NCBI GenBank assembly: GCA_023091665.1
Contig: JALJCQ010000024.1
Coordinates: 186,001 to 250,000 of the forward strand
Direction: 5' to 3'
From: Pythium myriotylum
Taxonomy: Eukaryota > Oomycota > Peronosporomycetes > Pythiales > Pythiaceae
DNA length: 64,000 nucleotides
This document shows, piece by piece, positions 1 through 10,749 of this stretch. The notes below the pieces were generated by a model. That model was given only the letters and a program-made list of their open reading frames with translations, searched no databases and was not told where the DNA came from. The translations under genes were made by a program, and so were the position numbers. Every line of letters starts with the position of its first letter. The stretch's first letter is position 1.

Positions 1-125
1 GCAAGCACCTCGTTAGACGCGCCACACCCTGCGCTTTCCGCTGGCGCCTGTCTCATCACCTTGTTCTCCGCGATGGCGTCGCGGATGAGCGCGACGTTGG
101 CGCGGTATGCGCCATGGGCCTCCAT
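1..125 (-). CDS. 5' exon of an unidentified gene running off the left edge (partial)
   Basis: An ATG on the minus strand at position 125 opens a short frame beginning MEAHGAYRANVALIRDAIAE. It ends at an AAG/GTGATG splice-donor-like junction around position 56, after which the frame loses protein-like character. The gene would be divergent from the WW-dysferlin gene starting at 324, sharing a roughly 200 bp promoter region. Only about 23 residues are visible, so the product cannot be named. It could also be chance coding potential in GC-rich DNA. Confidence 0.35.
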   Translation of the reverse strand, partial: MEAHGAYRANVALIRDAIAENKVMRQAPAESAGCGASNEVL

Positions 126-323
126 TGGGGCGGTCCGGATCGTGTCTCTTCGAGGGCTTGCCCGCAATCGAGCGCAATGTACTGAGATAGACACAGTAGG
201 ACAGAGTCCTCTATTCGGGTATGAGGAGCTTCTCGCCTCCCTATGACACCAACGTCGTCAATCGGCCGGCCCCATTGCCCACGCGGAGGCCGCCGACGAG
301 GACCGCGTCGCGAGGAGCCGACC

Positions 324-2562
324 ATGTTCTCCAACTTCAAGCTGCCGGGCACCCACGGGAGCAGCAGCTCCAGCAACGCCGCGGCCAACAACGCCGGCAC
401 CGGCACGAGCATCTTCAGCTCCATCGGCCTCAACCTCCCGACGGCCTCGAGCTCGGCGAGCTCCCAGTCCAACGGCGACAGCTCGGGCGACACCCCCGCG
501 AATGGCGCCAGCGACGATCTCCCGCCCGGCTGGCGCGTCATGACAAGCCGCGAGTCGGGCAAAGAGTACTATCTGCACCTTGCGACCGGAGCGCGGCAGT
601 GGCACAAGCCGACGGATGCAGATGTGCCCAAAGGCCCCGCCGACGCGCAGAAGGCGTCGAACGTGAGCAACGTGATCAGCAGCGGCGTCTCGCGCATGGG
701 ATTCGGCATCTCCTCCATGCTCAAGCAGGCCAACACACAGTTACAGTCCACGCTGCAGCAAAAAGTGGGCATCTCTTCGTCCACGACGCACGGCGGCAAG
801 CATAGTGCCGGCCGTGGGCACTCGGATATCGACCGCGAAGGTCAACTGCTTGTCGAAGTCTACGAAAACGAGCGACTCGACGGCAAGCTACAGCCGTCGG
901 ATCCGAAACGCTACAGCGACCGCAACGCGTCGGGCGGATCCGGGTACGACGAGTTGCCCGAGGGAGATCTCCCAGAAGGCCACGAGTGGGCCACTGAATG
1001 GGAAATTGACCTTAATTACACAGCCGTCGACCGAGATGGCTGGACTTATGCTGCTGACTTTCAAGAAATTGTCCGACTTCTTCAAGAAGACCTCAGCCAT
1101 GCTTCCAGACATCCATCGGATTCGGTGCGTCGCCGCCGCTGGATCCGATACAGCCACGATCTCGGCGCAGAGCGACCGCCATCGTCACCGTCTGCCTCAA
1201 TGGACTCCACTCAGGCACCAAGCGGAAGCTGGGGTAATGACTCGGTTCTCGACAAAGTTGGCAGTGCACCTGAAGGAAGTCTCTTTGACGATTTCGACGA
1301 CGATCCGTTTCATCGAACTGCTCACAAGGAGAAGAAAACCTTTGGTGTCAACATGAAGTTTGCTCATCGCGGTGGAAAAGACAACACGAAGGATTACCAG
1401 AGCGTTAATCTAACTGATGTGAGCTGGCTCGTCAAGGATTCGGACGCAACAGCTGCACCGACGGACGAAATGATGCGTGAAAAGACAGCGAACTTGGAGG
1501 TGCTCAGCTCTGTGCCATTCAATTATTTATGGATAGATGACTCACAATTACTGGAAACTAGGAACGCATCAAAGAAGCGACGGCGAAGTCGATCAAGGTT
1601 GAAAAGGAACTCCGCACTGAACATGAAACAAAAGCGAAGGAGATTGCAGCCCAGCAGAAGAAGCTGGATGCCTTGATCGCTCAGTATAAAAAGGTGCAAC
1701 AAGAGAACGCTACTCTACAGATTAGCGTTGCGTCGCACCGTACCACAGTCGAGGCACTGCGGAAGGAAGCGGTAGGTTGCCATATCTGTCTGCCTGGTTT
1801 TCGGTATCTCATGATGACGACATTTTTGTGCTGGCCTTTGCCATTCTAGACTGAAAAAGACATGCTGTTGGTACGTGGTTGGCAATAGCTAAGAAGAGGG
1901 TACTGGTACTCACATCTTGTGTACCCATCCCAGAACGAAGAACAACGAGCACTGAACGCCGAGATGGCTGCAGCGAACCAGACGCTGGAAGAGAAAGCGA
2001 AGGCTTTGGCAACCGCTCGAATGCGTTACAAGCGAGACAATAAGGCGCTTGCAGCATCTGTAGAGGATGCGAAGAAACGTTTGGAACAACAGAAGGCTAA
2101 GGCCGAATCAGACTCCCAGGATCCACTTGCGAAGGATTTGAAGGCAGAAATGGACAAAGTCCGACAACTTCACGCCAAACTCGAGGCGGTTCGTCAACAC
2201 CGACTTGCACTCGAGGAGGAGAGCAAAACTCTGTTTAACTTGGTCGTCGAGAAGAAGGCTGACCTGAAGTTCAAGTCTAAGAAGAAGGTGAGTTGTGATG
2301 GTACTGCTGCTATCCGTTAGCTTACTGATCTTGTTGCGTGATTGTACAGTTGGAAAACGCACTCAAGGACGTGGATGAGAAGCTGCAGAAGCTTAAGGAG
2401 GAGCAGGGAACTTTAATCAAGCAACTTGCTCAACGACCAGAAGGAGAAGAACTTCGCAAACTAAACGCAAGAACAAAAGACATCCGGAGCGAGATTGGCG
2501 CCTTGAAGGAGCGCCGCGCTGTCCTAATGGCAGAAAAACGCAAGCAAGAAGGCACCGACTAA
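324..2562 (+). CDS. WW domain, dysferlin-domain and coiled-coil protein (5 exons)
   Basis: The product is about 657 residues. The ATG at 324 sits in ACCATG. Exons are approximately 324-1499, 1562-1771, 1850-1870, 1934-2287 and 2350-2562, all with GT-AG borders and preserved phase; exon 3 is a 21-nt microexon. Residues 65-97 form a WW domain (LPPGWRVM, then EYYLHLATG and W..P). Residues about 219-272 match a dysferlin/peroxin DysF domain: W....W followed by DGWTYAADF and the basic RRRRWIR block. The last 260 residues, from the end of exon 1, are a long Glu/Lys-rich coiled coil. DysF domains occur in membrane-repair and peroxisome/autophagy proteins, and WW domains bind Pro-rich ligands. A membrane-linked adaptor role is inferred. 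I do not know a named orthologue. Confidence 0.85.
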
Positions 2563-2678
2563 ATCGCCAGGTATCTCACTGCCTCGCAGTGGGGGTTGTT
2601 CATGTGGTAATGTGGTGACAATCAAGAAATTTGTACGAAATCTTTGCAAGTGGTATGAATTAGTGCATCTGTTGCGAC

Positions 2679-4387
2679 TCACCGCACGATCCGAGAGATG
2701 TCGAGCGACGCGCAAAGCGTGGCTACTGACTCGTCAACTGTGTGTTCGAGGACAAACGCAACGTTTGAGCCGAACGATGAGACGTTCAGTACTTGCGTAT
2801 CCGTATTAAAACCTGACATGGCAGCGACAACACCGGTCTCATCGAATCCGTACTGGCGACCACCTAAGCGAATCGCCCTCCACCGATCGGGAGAGACGAT
2901 GACGGCATCATCTGCGAAGTCACTAAGGAAGCGCTGTACAACACAAGCGGTCTGAGAATGCCGGGACTTGTTGGGTGTAGGCAGTAATGGATAGTACCTC
3001 ACTCGCGATGAGACTGATCTCTTCAGCCGTCTCGCAATAGCACCAGAACGAGCTCCCATCGTCTCCTTCGCAATCACTGCCGGTACCACTTCCGCGTGCC
3101 GACAATAGCACGAGGCGCGTGAGACCGTAAGCGCTCTCTCGGATCATATCTTTGCGTAGGCGAGCCAACACAAGTGACTCCGGATATACTGTTGTCCATT
3201 GATCAGCGCGTTAGCACAACTATCACATCCGTGGACTGTGAACCCATACCGATCAAGTACTGCCCAGAATCGATGACCGATGGGGACTTTGCCGGTGTCT
3301 TAGTGTCAGCCACTGCACTCGGTGAAGTGGCATGAGTGTCTGGGTCAAGTCGGAATCGCTCCGCTTCCTTGGCCTGAAATGAAATAACAGTTAGCGATGC
3401 CGTGTCGGATGACTACACACGATAGAACGGATGCTGCACCTCTTTTAATCCATGGACCCCTCGTGAAAGCTTTGATTGGAGGCACGAAATCGCAGCCTCC
3501 AGGTCTGCCTCCTGGTAAATCAAGCGACGCGTGAGTTATTCTCACAGAGAAACGAGTGAGAAACGGTGATGTGGACCTGTACGTAGATAATGTCCGTGTC
3601 GTACGTGCTCATATTGAGGATACTGATATCATCCTCAGCGAGTAACTTTGACAAAAAACTGACACGCGAAAATGTTAGCCTCACCCATGTCACAGTAAAT
3701 TCGAGTCAGCAGCTCACCTGACAACACCAGGGAACTCGGCGACCATAGGTCCAAGGTGAATCTAATCCATCCCAAGTCAGCTATTCTGGTCAAAACGGAC
3801 CATGGAAGTCGTAAGAGCGCACCTGAATCGCTCGCCAAGCTTGCGGCGCAATGGTGATCATGTCCTCCATGTTCTGTTATCCATCAGCAGCCAACGGTTA
3901 GTGGGGACGAAACGGCCACGGCTTTTCATGGAGAGAGCTGACCGCGCTTTGGAACATGTCGATGCCGTTCGGGTCCATGAACAGCGTCACACCGTCTCGA
4001 TCACTGACGATCGAGAAGACTTCGGCCTGGACGGAGCGGCAGACATGGTCGTTGCCTGCATTGAGGCAGCCGTCGTCGTCGAAGTTGCAACCGCCGTAGA
4101 GCAGCAGGCTGTCGGAACAGAGCGTGCGTGAGATGGTGGCGGCGCGCATCGGGGACGATCAGGCCACGCACTTGAGCAGCGGCCAGCTACAGCGCCGCAG
4201 GTGTTCGGCGGGGATGAAGACGACGCTGACTTGGCCTGTGCGTGGCAGAGATGGATACATCGGACACGTCAAACGAGGCCGTTAGTCGCGCGGCTTCCAG
4301 GGGTCGCGAGCGGCGGCGGGCGACGGCGCGTGGTCGCGCACCTCGGAGCAGCGTGGCGTGGAAGTTGGAGGTCGTGACGATGTCCAT
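2679..4387 (-). CDS. CASTOR-like tandem ACT-domain protein (about 10 exons)
   Basis: The ATG at 4387 has a strong GGCGCCATGG context and the stop is at 2679. About ten small exons can be joined with GT-AG introns of 35-80 nt. The join gives SVVFIPAEHL, then WIRFTLDL, then ISILNMSTYDTD, then YPESLVLARLR and finally RLGGRQYGFDETGVVA followed by NVSSFGSNVAFVLE. These match, in order, the signature blocks of animal CASTOR/GATS proteins: the STYQTDFILV block of one ACT repeat and the IGGQPLGFDECGIVA plus ISTFNFDHALV block of the last. In animals CASTOR1 binds arginine and controls GATOR2 and so mTORC1; the ligand here is unknown. The gene is divergent from the Ser/Lys-rich protein at 4855. The family call is firm; exact exon edges are less so. 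Confidence 0.85.
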
Positions 4388-4854
4388 GGCGCCGCCGAGG
4401 AGAGCCGGAGGCGGACGCGGCGGAGGAGGAGCGAGAGGCGACCAGCGCGGTTGGCGCCTCGTGACCGATTGCGCGCGGTCGGTCGGAGCTCTTCATGTGG
4501 AGACGAGGCTCCCTGGTACGCTGTGCCACTGGCAGTGGCGCCCATCTGCATTGGACGGCACAGTGTACCCCTTCATGGGTACATTTCCGAATGTTGGTCC
4601 CAAAAAAACCAACCGCTTTTTTGCCCTGGCGGGCGCTGGTGTATTCCTCCCTTTTGACGACGGAGGGGACGACGCTCGAGGCGACCGTCACCTGGAGAGA
4701 CAGGGGGCTGGCGCGCCTCCGAGACGCCCGCGCGACCACGTTGGCGAGCCCGCGGCGCGCTTGAGCGATAGAGGAGATCCGCGCGAAGCGAACGCGCCGC
4801 CCGCGGCCGCCCGACGACGCCTAGAAGCCGAGATTCGGCCGCCGCAAGCGCGCC
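4388..4854. promoter_or_regulatory. Divergent intergenic region, CASTOR-like / AF4-like
   Basis: This 467-bp gap between two divergent start codons is very GC- and CpG-rich at both ends, with a more mixed centre around 4550-4660 that contains A- and T-runs. It must hold both promoters. I see no convincing gene, repeat or structured RNA in it. Confidence 0.5.
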
Positions 4855-6909
4855 ATGGCCCGCAAGCAGTTTGTCTCGTCCAAGAAGAACGCGCCGAGCC
4901 GCGCCGTGTCCAGCAAGGAGGCGGCGCTGCGCAGCCGCGACCCGGACAATGTCGGCGACGAGGACGACGAGGACGTCGCATCGGACGCCGACGACGCGTC
5001 CATGAACGGCGGCGGCGACTCGCCCATGTCGTCCGTGGCCTCGTCCGTAATCTCATCGGACGATGATGGTGGAGACGAGGATGCCGACGACGACAACGAC
5101 AAAGAAGACCCTGCTGACAACGGGGATGACGACGATGCAGCGGCTGTCGCCGTGCAGGTCATGCCGGCGAGCGTCGGTCGCGGCAAGCAGCTGCGGTTCC
5201 CGACAGCGATCTCGCGGGGCAAAGAGGCGCGAATCCTCCACAACGGCTCGGACCGCGAGAATAGCGACTCAGAAAGCTACGCGTCAGTCGCGAGTGATGA
5301 CGAAGAAGAGCCAGACGATGATATGCACGGGGCGTCGCAGGAGGCGCCAGTCGCGGTCACACAAGATGCCGCTGCGTCGCCATCGCGAAGTCCAGCCGAA
5401 GAGGAGGAAATGACGTATCCAATCAAGGCGATCCGCGCACGCAAGCGCCATCGTCCGGATTCTGGGTACTTTGCACAAATGTCGACTCACGTGCGCGACT
5501 GTTTACTGAGCATCCGCGATGTTGGCACTGCCGAAGCGCTCAGTGAAGACGCCCATCGTGAGTTCCGACGGAAACTTAGTGCTGGAACTGTGGAACGCGT
5601 GCCGTGGAAACAAGTATCGCCACCGCCCCCGGCTGTTGCACCATCTGAATCAGAAAAGAAAGTCCCCAAATCGTCGTCAGGACATGAAACGGAGAAACGA
5701 CATACAGCCAAAGAAGATAAAGAAAGCAAATCAAGTAAGTCTTCATCACGAAAGAACGGTGAGGATCGTTCGGAGCGAAGATCAGAGAAAAGTTCTCGAG
5801 GTGATGGCGATAGTAGTGAGTCTCGGAAGAAAGACCGCAGCGGCAAGGAGAACGACTCTCGAGGGTCGCGACGAGATGAAAAGGACTCCAAGCGTTCCTC
5901 AGATAAGAAGGACTCCTCTGAGCGAAGTAAGTCCAGTCACTCGAAGTCGTCTTCATCCAAGAGAGCAGAAGTTAATGGGAACGGTGTTGTTCGACCGGAA
6001 TCGGATGACCCACTCTGTGCCAAGTGTAAAAGGAGCGTCAAAGAACAGAATGCGGACGAAGAAAAGAGGAAAGCAGCAGTAGAGGCCAGCGCTGCTGCGG
6101 CTGCGTTGCAGGCAAAAGCAGCGCAGGCTCAGCTGGAAGCAGCAGAAGCAGCAAAGGCACAAGCACAGGCAGCACAAATACAAGCTGCTCCGACTGTCAC
6201 CCCTGTGCCAGTGGGGACATTCATCGTGCCAACAAACTCGAACCGCGATATTGCGCAAATGAGAGAAGAAGCTGCTCGATTAAATGATGAAGCGCGATCT
6301 CTCAAGCACGAAGGCAATCGACACGGCACTGCGGATCCAGGACCGGATGGTCAGGCAGCTCAGGGCAGATTCTACCTGCGATCTAGCGCGAAGTTCTTTC
6401 AACATGCACTGTTGTTAGCTGACATCAAAGCGGCTTATCGAGAAGCAGGAGATGAACGCCACGCGCGAACGTACGGTGATTTTAGTGTGCAAACCCTTGC
6501 GCAGACTTCCTCACTCATTGAGAGTACGGTGAGAAAGTTGCGCAGTGCAGGCAACAGACGTCTAGTCGCGCTTGGCTACAAGCTCGCATCTATCGTTGAG
6601 TTGACGATATATCGTCTTCAGCATGTGAAGCTCTTCTCTCTGTACTCGGACCTGTACACGCCGGGTCGATCTCCTGACACGCGGCAAAACGGCACAACAC
6701 CGCCTATCAACGGGGCGGCTTCTGATAGTCAAGACTCCGCCGTGAAAGCGCTCCTTCTCAAGGAGATGGAGCACACCTTGCGTGGTTTTGACATGTGGCA
6801 ACGATATGAAGCGTGTCGCATTGATGTCTTACCTCGTGTCACGAATCCCGCGGTTGTCGACTTGCCGGCGCTCTTTGAAGACCTTCGAAGCGAGTTGGGT
6901 CAGTCTTGA
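4855..6909 (+). CDS. Ser/Lys-rich nuclear protein with AF4/FMR2-like C-terminal domain
   Basis: This is a single-exon gene of 684 residues. The ATG lies in GCGCCATGGCC. The N-terminal half is acidic (Asp/Glu runs about residues 35-95), then very rich in Ser, Lys, Arg and Asp (about residues 270-375), then an Ala/Gln-rich coiled coil (about 400-450). The C-terminal 220 residues are helical: ARSLKHEGNR, YLRSSAKFFQHALL, then a Tyr/Ser/Leu segment and KALLLKEMEHTLRGFDMW. Layout and spacing recall the C-terminal homology domain of AF4/FMR2 (AFF) scaffold proteins, including the LKHEA-type start, but I judged this by eye. AFF proteins scaffold P-TEFb in the super elongation complex. A nuclear transcription role is plausible; homology is tentative. 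Confidence 0.7.
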   Translation: MARKQFVSSKKNAPSRAVSSKEAALRSRDPDNVGDEDDEDVASDADDASMNGGGDSPMSSVASSVISSDDDGGDEDADDDNDKEDPADNGDDDDAAAVAVQVMPASVGRGKQLRFPTAISRGKEARILHNGSDRENSDSESYASVASDDEEEPDDDMHGASQEAPVAVTQDAAASPSRSPAEEEEMTYPIKAIRARKRHRPDSGYFAQMSTHVRDCLLSIRDVGTAEALSEDAHREFRRKLSAGTVERVPWKQVSPPPPAVAPSESEKKVPKSSSGHETEKRHTAKEDKESKSSKSSSRKNGEDRSERRSEKSSRGDGDSSESRKKDRSGKENDSRGSRRDEKDSKRSSDKKDSSERSKSSHSKSSSSKRAEVNGNGVVRPESDDPLCAKCKRSVKEQNADEEKRKAAVEASAAAAALQAKAAQAQLEAAEAAKAQAQAAQIQAAPTVTPVPVGTFIVPTNSNRDIAQMREEAARLNDEARSLKHEGNRHGTADPGPDGQAAQGRFYLRSSAKFFQHALLLADIKAAYREAGDERHARTYGDFSVQTLAQTSSLIESTVRKLRSAGNRRLVALGYKLASIVELTIYRLQHVKLFSLYSDLYTPGRSPDTRQNGTTPPINGAASDSQDSAVKALLLKEMEHTLRGFDMWQRYEACRIDVLPRVTNPAVVDLPALFEDLRSELGQS

Positions 6910-6983
6910 GGCCACTTTAGTAGGAAAGTCGTCTTCAATCCAGTTGGCAATCAATATGAAAGTAGTTGAACTTAGCGCAATCA

Positions 6984-7724
6984 CTATAGCTCTTTCACAA
7001 ACTCGCTCTTGGATACGACAACATTGTCGCCGTCCTTGAGTTCGTACACGAACGCGACAACCTTGGCACCCTGGACTGCCATGAGAATGAAGCTCGGTAT
7101 GACATCGCTGGTCGCGCTACTGAATGCACCGGTAATAGAGCCAGGATTTACAAACCACTTGCCGTTTTCAGTGCGGATGTGGTATTGGTGAGTATGCCCC
7201 GTCACCAATATGTCCACGTTCATCTGTCACTCGATTGAAGTCACTAACTAAACAGTTACCTCTCCTCAGCAAGCGGCTCACCTTGCGCTGCAGAGCGGCT
7301 AAACTTCTCTGATCTCCCCACGGGACGATTTGATGGCCGTGGCAGAGACCAATACGGAACTGGCCGATCGTCACAACCTTGTACTCAGGGAACGCAGCCT
7401 CCTGGATTCGTACGCTAAGCCCCGGGACAATGCCGACATGTCACTCGATCCACCCACCTGATCAGTATCCCCACAGACCACATGTACGTTTGGAGCGAGA
7501 GCGCGGAACTCTTCGTACTGCTCCTTCGTGACCATGTTGCCGGTGCACAGGATGTGTTGAATCCGGTTGGGCACGAGCATTTTCTGGAACTTTTCCGGGA
7601 TCTCGGCCGCGCGATGCGGGATGTGGCTGTCGCCCACGACCAGCACGAGCTACAGCGAGTGCGCTGTGAGCGGACGCAGTCCCGCGCGCGACAGACGACT
7701 CACCTCGCCGAACCCCGAAGCCAT
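6984..7724 (-). CDS. VPS29: Retromer subunit VPS29 (4 exons)
   Basis: Exons 7704-7724, 7458-7649, 7282-7401 and 6984-7223 join in phase to give 190 residues, about the usual VPS29 length. Diagnostic blocks are [51 protein letters not shown] and [13 protein letters not shown]29 has a calcineurin-like phosphoesterase fold that serves as a scaffold in retromer, where it binds VPS35 in endosome-to-Golgi sorting. The first exon encodes only seven residues, and the ATG at 7724 is the nearest one that reads through a consensus donor (GAG/GTGAGT). The gene is divergent from the nucleotide-sugar transporter at 8139. Confidence 0.96.
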
Positions 7725-8138
7725 CCTTCTCGTCAGCTTCAATGAGCTTGGTCGATTGGAGCTGTTCGCGGGTTCTCCATATTCCCTCGATGGTGTGACA
7801 CATTTGGATACCTCGAGCGAGTGACCTACTGTGACACTATTCGTATTTACTACCTCTTCTTACCGAACTCCGTCGTAAACTCACCGACTTGTACCGAAAA
7901 GACCGGTAGAACCGGTATAAGGTTCAGATTCTGAGCTGGCAGAGTCCAGCAAGTGCGCCAGAGAGCGAGCGCACCGTTCAGGAATCTCGATCCCACACAC
8001 GGCGCCGCGCCCCGCGCTCGCCATTCCCCGACCCCACGCGTCGCGCCCGTCGCCGCCTCCCACGCCCACGCAGCCAGCGCCTCAAGAGCTCTCCGACGCG
8101 CCCCCTGCCGCCTCGAACGCCCCACCAGAGCCGCAGCC
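7725..8138. promoter_or_regulatory. Divergent intergenic region, VPS29 / nucleotide-sugar transporter
   Basis: This 414-bp gap separates two divergent starts. It contains two close copies of ACCGGTA near 7900-7920, a sequence that recurs in the inverted repeat upstream of PGK. The 3' third is C-rich, resembling the 5' leader of the transporter. No gene is seen. Confidence 0.45.
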
Positions 8139-9308
8139 ATGGCCAAGTCAATGCAGCGCGTGAGCCTGCTCATGCTCATTGTCCAGAACACGGCGCTGGG
8201 CATCGTCTCCAAGTACTCGCGCCTCGTGGACGGACCCAAGTACAAACCCGGCACGGCTGTCTTGCTCGTCGAGACGCTCAAGTTCTTTCTTTGCTACCTC
8301 GTGGTGCTTCACTCGAAGGGCGGTGACGTCGGCGAGTCGCTCCGCACGCTGCGCTACGAGGTGTTTGCCGACGTCGCGGGACTCAAGAAGACGGTCATCC
8401 TCGCGTTTCTCTACGCCATGCAGAACATCATGGCGCTCTTTGCGTATGACTACGTCGACGTCGCCACGTATCAGATCGTCTACCAGCTCAAGATCATTAC
8501 CACCGCCATGTTTATGATCGTATTGCTCAACCGCCGCTTCAGCATCGTACAGTGGTGCGCCATGCTCACGCTCATGATCGGTGTCGCCATATGCTCATAC
8601 TCGCGCCTGCCTGTTGCGACAACCCCAACACCAGAGGAAGCTGCCAAGGCTGAGGACCACGGGCTCGACAGCTCGCGTATCATCGGCGTCTCGATTGTTG
8701 TCGGCCTCGCCATCAACTCTGGGCTAGCAGCTGCGTACCTGGAACGCGTGCTAAAGTCACACAAGCCGAATGCAACGATGCAAACTCTTGACCCGCTCTG
8801 GATGCGCAACCTTCAACTCGCGGCCGTCTCCATGGCGGTCACGGCTTTCGATCTCGTTCGCAATTTTGCCTCGGTGTGGTCCGACGGGTTCTTGTACGGC
8901 TTCCACGCGTACGTCTGGGGAGTTATCTTCTTGCAGGCGGTGGGTGGCCTCACGGTCGCGGCTGTCGTACGTTACTCGGACAACATCGTCAAGAACTTTG
9001 GCGCATCTTTCTCTCTCGTGCTCAGTTGCATCATCTCCAATTACATGTTTGATCAAGCGGCCACGTGGACATTCTACAGCGGCGTTATACTCGTGGTTGT
9101 GTCTGTGTTCATTTACGGCGATAAGCGATTCGCGGTGTCGGTGAGCAGTGAGCCAGCCAAGGGACACGATGTTATGCCTGAAAACAACTTTCGCGACGAG
9201 CACAACATCCGCATTGAACCAAAAGCGGTTGGTATGGTGACACACTCGCCGACAGCGAGATCGCACGTGACCCGCACAGCCGCGACTTTTTCAGTGTTGG
9301 CCATGTGA
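8139..9308 (+). CDS. Nucleotide-sugar transporter, SLC35A / UDP-galactose transporter type
   Basis: This is an intronless gene of 389 residues with about ten hydrophobic segments. The ATG is in GCAGCCATGGCC. Family blocks include LLMLIVQNTALGIVSKYSR near the start, VYQLKIITTAMFM, FSIVQWCAMLTLMIGVAI, GLAAAYLERVLK and VVRYSDNIVKNFGASFSLVL. These correspond to the SLC35A Golgi transporters that exchange UDP- or CMP-sugars for the nucleotide monophosphate. Substrate cannot be told by eye; UDP-galactose or UDP-GlcNAc is likely. The C-terminal 70 residues are polar and cytosolic. It is one of two SLC35A-like genes here (see 33064-34176). Confidence 0.92.
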   Translation: MAKSMQRVSLLMLIVQNTALGIVSKYSRLVDGPKYKPGTAVLLVETLKFFLCYLVVLHSKGGDVGESLRTLRYEVFADVAGLKKTVILAFLYAMQNIMALFAYDYVDVATYQIVYQLKIITTAMFMIVLLNRRFSIVQWCAMLTLMIGVAICSYSRLPVATTPTPEEAAKAEDHGLDSSRIIGVSIVVGLAINSGLAAAYLERVLKSHKPNATMQTLDPLWMRNLQLAAVSMAVTAFDLVRNFASVWSDGFLYGFHAYVWGVIFLQAVGGLTVAAVVRYSDNIVKNFGASFSLVLSCIISNYMFDQAATWTFYSGVILVVVSVFIYGDKRFAVSVSSEPAKGHDVMPENNFRDEHNIRIEPKAVGMVTHSPTARSHVTRTAATFSVLAM

Positions 9309-9362
9309 GTTGGTAGGGACTATGAGCAGTGGAAATAGACTCGTTTTCGTTGCGTTTGGCAC

Positions 9363-10540
9363 CTACATTTGTGGTAATACAGTCATCTTACGAAGAGTAG
9401 GATGCCTAGGGGAAGTTCGCGTACTCAACACCGTTTTAGTAGCGACACGCCACTTGCGGCGTACGACTTCGTGATCTGTGTAGCGCACTTGGCCCTGGAG
9501 AACGATTAGCTCGTCTGCTTTGCGGCTCCAAAATCGCCAGAGAAGTCGCGAACTCCAGATTAAGCAGGTCACAACACGCCAAAACAAAAGCGATAAAAGC
9601 CGCACTTCGACTCGGTGGCCCGCAAAATTGACTGCAAAGAGCACGCGCTCGGCGCTATCCAATGAGCTTGAGAAGACGAGCCCAGCTATTGTGCAGAGAA
9701 TCTCTACAAGCTGAACAGCCAAAGCGAGAACGGCAAAACGTGGATGGAACCCGAGCTTTCTCTTCATCACAGGTGTCAGAGCATCCAGGGAGATAAACCA
9801 TTGCGCCCACAACCAACTTGCGATCACGACGCAGCATCGCCGGTCCCAATTGAATCGTATGCAACCACAAACGTGACCCACGCCATCTTGCCACGTCATG
9901 AACACGTAGTCAAACGACCAGCACAGTTCAATCAACAACGCTCGCTGCCAGTGGCGAGCATATTGAATGCGACCAACACGATATATACGACATCGATGAG
10001 TGCACCCATGATCGATGCGATGATCGTGACGGTCGGTGCGCGGTTGACAGCGTCCATGAAGAAGGGGATCCCGTACCCAAGCGCCGACGAAAGCACCATG
10101 AACACGCGCAGGTCGCGGAAGGAAGCTGCCATGACGCCAGCGCAAAGGGCATTGACGGTCATTACGTACCAGAACTCGAAAGTTGTCGTGATAAGCGCGA
10201 CCACGTCGTAGCGTAATACGAGGTATGCGGCAGCGACCGCAGGGAGCTCCATAAAGAATGAGAGGACACCTAGCCATGCGCCGTGACCGGCATCCACAAA
10301 GAGCACAAGTGCGCCACAAACGAACCCGATAATATACGAGATAGTAATCCAGCCTTTTCCCGAGTAAAGAAATCTGTTGAGGAGTCTGAGCGCAGGCTGG
10401 CTTAGGAAGGCGCTCTTGATTGTCTTCGATCCGTCCAATGCTGGTAGTGAACGGCTGCTGTAAAATTCGTACGCGAGATGGTGATCATCTTGGGATCCAC
10501 GCGGAAGTTGTGCTGGAAGGATACGGACACATGCCTTCAT
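9363..10540 (-). pseudogene. Multi-pass membrane protein with a broken reading frame
   Basis: The 5' part (10540 down to about 9932) encodes five strong hydrophobic segments, for example GWITISYIIGFVCGALVLFV and TIIASIMGALIDVVYIVLVAF. That frame stops at 9932. Further protein-like sequence continues in another frame from about 9880 down to 9363 (ASWLWAQWFISLDALTPVMK, then two more membrane segments and a basic tail). I found no GT-AG intron that bridges the two with correct phase, so one or two frameshifts are likely; an unusual intron or a sequencing error is the alternative. The family is not named. The closest relative visible is the decayed inverted copy at about 10750-10880. The true 5' end may lie upstream of 10540. 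Confidence 0.55.
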
Positions 10541-10749
10541 TTACTCTGCTTGATGTGAAGGATGTGTGTTCGCGTGTAGTGAGAACAGAGAAATCCTATT
10601 CTTGGTCGATTTGCGTGTCTGGCAACGCCTTCATTCACTGTAATAGTCGTAAACACGAGCAATAATGTTGCGACTACAAACGGCCCGCTATGACTGCTCT
10701 TGATCCAAACAGAATCTGTGAGGCATACGGTATTCGGTTCTCGAGCCCG

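Noticed and set aside
10420..10665. Short plus-strand frame overlapping the 5' end of the broken membrane gene
   Set aside because: No domain, and the opposite strand shows membrane-protein sequence.
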